A stretch of DNA of 8,533 bases from assembly GCA_945874095.1 (NCBI GenBank), contig CAMCFM010000152.1, forward strand, positions 1-8,533. Direction: 5' to 3'. The position numbers were made by a program, and so were the translations under genes. The notes below the pieces were generated by a model. It saw only the letters and a program-made list of their open reading frames with translations, made no database searches and was not told the DNA's origin. This document shows positions 6,673-8,533 of this stretch, piece by piece (positions within the stretch are counted from its first letter, which is position 1; every line of letters begins with the position of its first letter). Source of the DNA: Candidatus Kuenenia stuttgartensis. GTDB lineage: Bacteria > Planctomycetota > Planctomycetia > Isosphaerales > Isosphaeraceae.

Positions 6673-6691
6673 TGTAAGTAATTACTTTACA
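6673..6691. promoter_or_regulatory. AT-rich inverted repeat upstream of the sigma gene (candidate operator)
   Basis: AAGTAATTACTT (6676-6687) is a perfect 12-bp palindrome. With TGTAA on one side and TTTACA on the other it forms a 19-bp dyad broken by one extra base. Its near edge is 44 bp from the sigma start codon, and it overlaps the proposed -10 element. That position would suit repression or autoregulation. The assignment rests on symmetry alone. Confidence 0.35.
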
Positions 6692-6712
6692 CTCCTGTCA
6701 CCTGGTACGCAA
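6684..6712 (-). promoter_or_regulatory. Weak candidate promoter of the sigma-kinase operon
   Basis: On the minus strand, TTGCGT (6707-6712) and TAAAGT (6684-6689) are separated by exactly 17 bases. They match the housekeeping consensus at 3 of 6 and 4 of 6 positions. Transcription would start near 6677, leaving a leader of about 48 bases. An ECF-dependent autoregulated promoter is equally possible and would not look like this. Confidence 0.25.
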
Positions 6713-6978
6713 CAAAAAAGGGCTGGAAGAAATTCGCTTGCTAATCTGAAAAGGAACATTCCAAGGCTCTTTGCATGATTCTGAAAAGACTTAACACCAA
6801 ACCGTTTCGACCATTTTCCTGATACCTGGCTGATGCGTATTTTCACAGTTCTTGACCCAGACACAAAGTGAGAGGGGCTGGAACTGGGAAGGGAAGAGTG
6901 TGGCTTGATAAGCCTTACTATGCTAAAGCCGCGAGTGCAATGCGACTTGGTTGCTTGAGTTCCTCTGTGCCACTTCAG

Positions 6979-8115
6979 TCAAGATCGCACGGCTTCGTCC
7001 CTGCGTGGGGCCGCTTCACGAGCCACACTATAGCCCTCGAGTGCGATACGGGGCGTTTGGCCCAGAATCAGGTCGGCCATGGATTCAGCGGTGGCCGGTG
7101 ATAACGAGAGACCTGCCCTCTGATGACCAGTGGCGACATATAGCCCCTCAAAACCTGGGACGCTTCCCAGATAAGGGCGGGAATCCTTTGAGCCGGGCCT
7201 GAATCCACACCAGTGATTGACGATTCGGGATTGGGCCAGTGCCGGGACTAACGAGACAGCCTCGTTCCAGAGATAGCTCTCAGCCGATCCTGTCAGAACG
7301 TCATTGAATCCCACATTTTCTTCCGTTGCACCTGCCAGCACCAGGCCCTCATCGCGTGGGACCAGGTAACACTTTTCATGTTCGATGATGCGTTTTAATA
7401 AAATTCGACCAGGATCCAATAGCAGCATCTGGCCTTTGATTGGCCGAGTCGGCATAGAAATCCCCAAAGGGCTGAGGAGTTGATCAGACCACGCCCCTGC
7501 TGTCACAATCACCTGACTGGCGATTAACTCCCCATCAGCCGTTTTTACCCCTTCGATTTTCCCATTTCTTAGATTTAGTGCTTCTACAGCTGTGTGTGGA
7601 TGAAAGGAGACTCCAAGATTCTGGCAAGCCGATTGAAGGGCTTTTAAGTGCCACGGATTCCGAATCTGGGCGCGTTCTGGAAGGTAGTAGGCTCGTGAAA
7701 ACTGCCGGGTTAACTCCGGCTCCAGCTCCAAAGCTCGAATATCATCGACCACTTCGTATCGAATGCCCTGCTTGCGCCATCGACCGGTCATGGACTGCAA
7801 GGCGGGCTCTTCTTTGGCGTTTAGGGCAACGTCAAGACCACCTGAGACGCGAAATCCGTTGTCGATTCCTGTCTCTTCGAGCAGTTGTTTTGACCACTTC
7901 GGGTAAAGCTCAGCGGATCGTGCTCGCAGCATGCAAGTGGGGTCGTTCAGATCTTTTACATGATGAGGCGGCGGCACAAGTCCAGCACCAGCCCATGAAG
8001 CCGCTCGACCGATTGGCCCTTGGTCAAGCACATGGCTAATACAGCCACGACCTGCCAGTTCCCAAGCCAGTGAGAGGCCAATCACTCCTCCGCCGATGAT
8101 GATGACGTCCGCCAT
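6979..8115 (-). CDS. thiO: Glycine oxidase-like FAD-dependent amine oxidase (378 aa)
   Basis: ThiO oxidises glycine with O2 to the imine (glyoxylate imine), which feeds thiazole synthesis by ThiG, releasing H2O2. The FAD-binding Rossmann motif is at the very N-terminus (VIIIGGGVIG, residues 4-13), which fixes the start at ATG 8113-8115 rather than the upstream GTG at 8175. ASWAGAG (39-45) fits the flavin-contact loop of glycine/D-amino acid oxidases. The C-terminal part has CGFRPGSKDSRPYLG (303-317), GLYVATGHQRAGLSLSP (324-340) and TAESMADLI. By position Tyr250, Arg306 and Arg333 correspond to the substrate-carboxylate residues of Bacillus subtilis glycine oxidase (Tyr246, Arg302, Arg329, from memory). 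Length is normal for the family (about 370). No other thi genes adjoin it and no TPP riboswitch is apparent upstream. A related D-amino-acid or sarcosine-type oxidase is the main alternative. Confidence 0.85.
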   Translation of the reverse strand: MADVIIIGGGVIGLSLAWELAGRGCISHVLDQGPIGRAASWAGAGLVPPPHHVKDLNDPTCMLRARSAELYPKWSKQLLEETGIDNGFRVSGGLDVALNAKEEPALQSMTGRWRKQGIRYEVVDDIRALELEPELTRQFSRAYYLPERAQIRNPWHLKALQSACQNLGVSFHPHTAVEALNLRNGKIEGVKTADGELIASQVIVTAGAWSDQLLSPLGISMPTRPIKGQMLLLDPGRILLKRIIEHEKCYLVPRDEGLVLAGATEENVGFNDVLTGSAESYLWNEAVSLVPALAQSRIVNHWCGFRPGSKDSRPYLGSVPGFEGLYVATGHQRAGLSLSPATAESMADLILGQTPRIALEGYSVAREAAPRRDEAVRS

Positions 8116-8360
8116 GCCGAAAATGTCTCTTGAACCAGGGCGGGTTATGAGAAGCCACAGATCAGGAATCCTCACCTCAAGATGGTGCCCTCAATCTCAC
8201 CCTAACTATGAATATATACGATTCAGGTGGCTGCCCGCCAACGATATGCTTATTTTTATTGTGACAATGGCTTGTAGAGATCGCCCGGTGTTGGCAAGAT
8301 ATCTAACAGTATCAGAGATTCCGGATCATCCGATGGCGTCTTTCAAGAATCAAAATCACC
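8116..8360. other. Divergent intergenic region between thiO and the right-edge gene
   Basis: This 245-bp region separates two divergently read genes, so promoters for both should lie here. A candidate thiO promoter is listed separately. A short dyad CGGAT-C-ATCCG occurs at 8322-8332, 29 bp before the plus-strand start, and might be a regulator site. The minus-strand leader shows no TPP-riboswitch core (no CTGAGA plus ACCTGATC-type pair). Confidence 0.4.
8213..8241 (-). promoter_or_regulatory. Candidate housekeeping promoter of thiO
   Basis: On the minus strand TTGGCG (8236-8241) is followed after exactly 17 bases by TATATA (8213-8218), each matching the vegetative sigma consensus at 4 of 6 positions. 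A start near 8205 would give a leader of about 90 bases before the thiO ATG. Best promoter-like pair seen in this spacer, but unproven. Confidence 0.4.
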
Positions 8361-8533
8361 ATGGACACACCCACAATTCGTCCCGGTAAAGTCGAGCTTT
8401 CTACTCAGGTACCACGTGTTTTGGCCTATTTTGCCAACGCAGCGATGGGCAATACCGTGATCCAGGTTCTGCCGCAACTGGGTGTCAGAGCAGATCAACT
8501 CGGTGAAACTCCACCCGATTTGATGCCGAAATT
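8361..8533 (+). CDS. 5' end of an unrecognised gene running off the window
   Basis: An open frame starts at ATG 8361 and stays open to the last base: 57 full codons, MDTPTIRPGKVELSTQVPRV and on to a Leu/Val-rich stretch (LAYFANAAMGNTVIQVLPQL, 21-40), then a polar GVRADQLGETPPDLMPK. No other ATG lies between the preceding in-frame stop (8304-8306) and this one. The ribosome site is weak (AAGAA at about 8345-8349). Base use at third positions looks like the neighbouring genes, which favours a real coding start. There is no signal peptide and I do not recognise a family. It is transcribed divergently from thiO. Confidence 0.6.
   Translation, partial: MDTPTIRPGKVELSTQVPRVLAYFANAAMGNTVIQVLPQLGVRADQLGETPPDLMPK

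Larger units (their letters stand above)
6630..6978. other. Spacer between thiO stop and sigma-factor start
   Basis: This 349-bp gene-free stretch should carry the 3' end of the thiO message and the promoter of the sigma-kinase operon. A small hairpin GGCTT-GAT-AAGCC lies at 6902-6914 without a T-run. The candidate promoter and dyad at 6673-6712 are listed separately. Short open frames on both strands here have no coding signs. Confidence 0.5.

Noticed and set aside
7578..8039. 153-aa plus-strand open frame opposite thiO
   Set aside because: It is a shadow of the conserved flavoenzyme gene, with no ribosome site and an Arg/Leu-rich composition typical of antisense frames.
8116..8360. TPP riboswitch upstream of thiO
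   Set aside because: The conserved THI-box blocks could not be found on the minus strand; a covariance search would be decisive.

Overview
The window looks like chromosomal DNA of a planctomycete. Four things point there: a secreted-protein relic with a LEPR-XLL-type N-terminal motif (LEKRQLLA) followed by filamentous beta-helix-like sequence, a PEP-CTERM-tailed secreted propeller protein, an ECF-type sigma factor overlapping a large transmembrane Ser/Thr kinase, and long intergenic spacers with moderate GC. The genus cannot be fixed from the sequence alone.

Layout, left to right. Positions 1-115 hold a hairpin and a 46-bp-period direct repeat. Positions 116-469 are a long AT-rich leader with several small dyads. 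Positions 470-2260 (+) are one continuous reading frame for a surface protein, broken by an in-frame TGA (1217-1219) and an in-frame TAA (1796-1798), so it is most likely a decaying gene. Convergent to it, 2467-3390 (-) encodes a 307-aa secreted protein with a signal peptide, a repeat-built, probably six-bladed, NHL-like beta-propeller and a C-terminal PEP-CTERM anchor. After a spacer of about 580 bp with no credible gene comes a two-gene minus-strand operon: an ECF sigma factor (5982-6629) whose 3' end overlaps a 679-aa kinase (3971-6010). The kinase carries an HxxxCxxC anti-sigma-like motif ahead of a complete kinase domain, then one membrane helix and a coiled-coil-rich C-terminal part. Further upstream, 6979-8115 (-) is a glycine oxidase-like flavoenzyme (ThiO). 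At the right edge a plus-strand gene of unknown function starts at 8361 and runs out of the window, divergent from thiO.

How the genes may work together: the sigma factor and kinase almost certainly form one signalling unit, with the kinase probably sensing a signal through its membrane or C-terminal part and controlling the sigma factor through its zinc-finger-like segment, its phosphorylation activity, or both. Two exported-protein genes lie next to this unit; whether they belong to its regulon is speculation. ThiO is metabolically separate (thiamine thiazole synthesis) and has no other thi gene beside it. The most unusual points are the two nonsense codons that bracket the glycine-rich domain of the surface protein almost exactly, and the fusion of an anti-sigma-like motif to a kinase overlapping its sigma factor. 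No CRISPR array, transposase, tRNA or rRNA was recognised.
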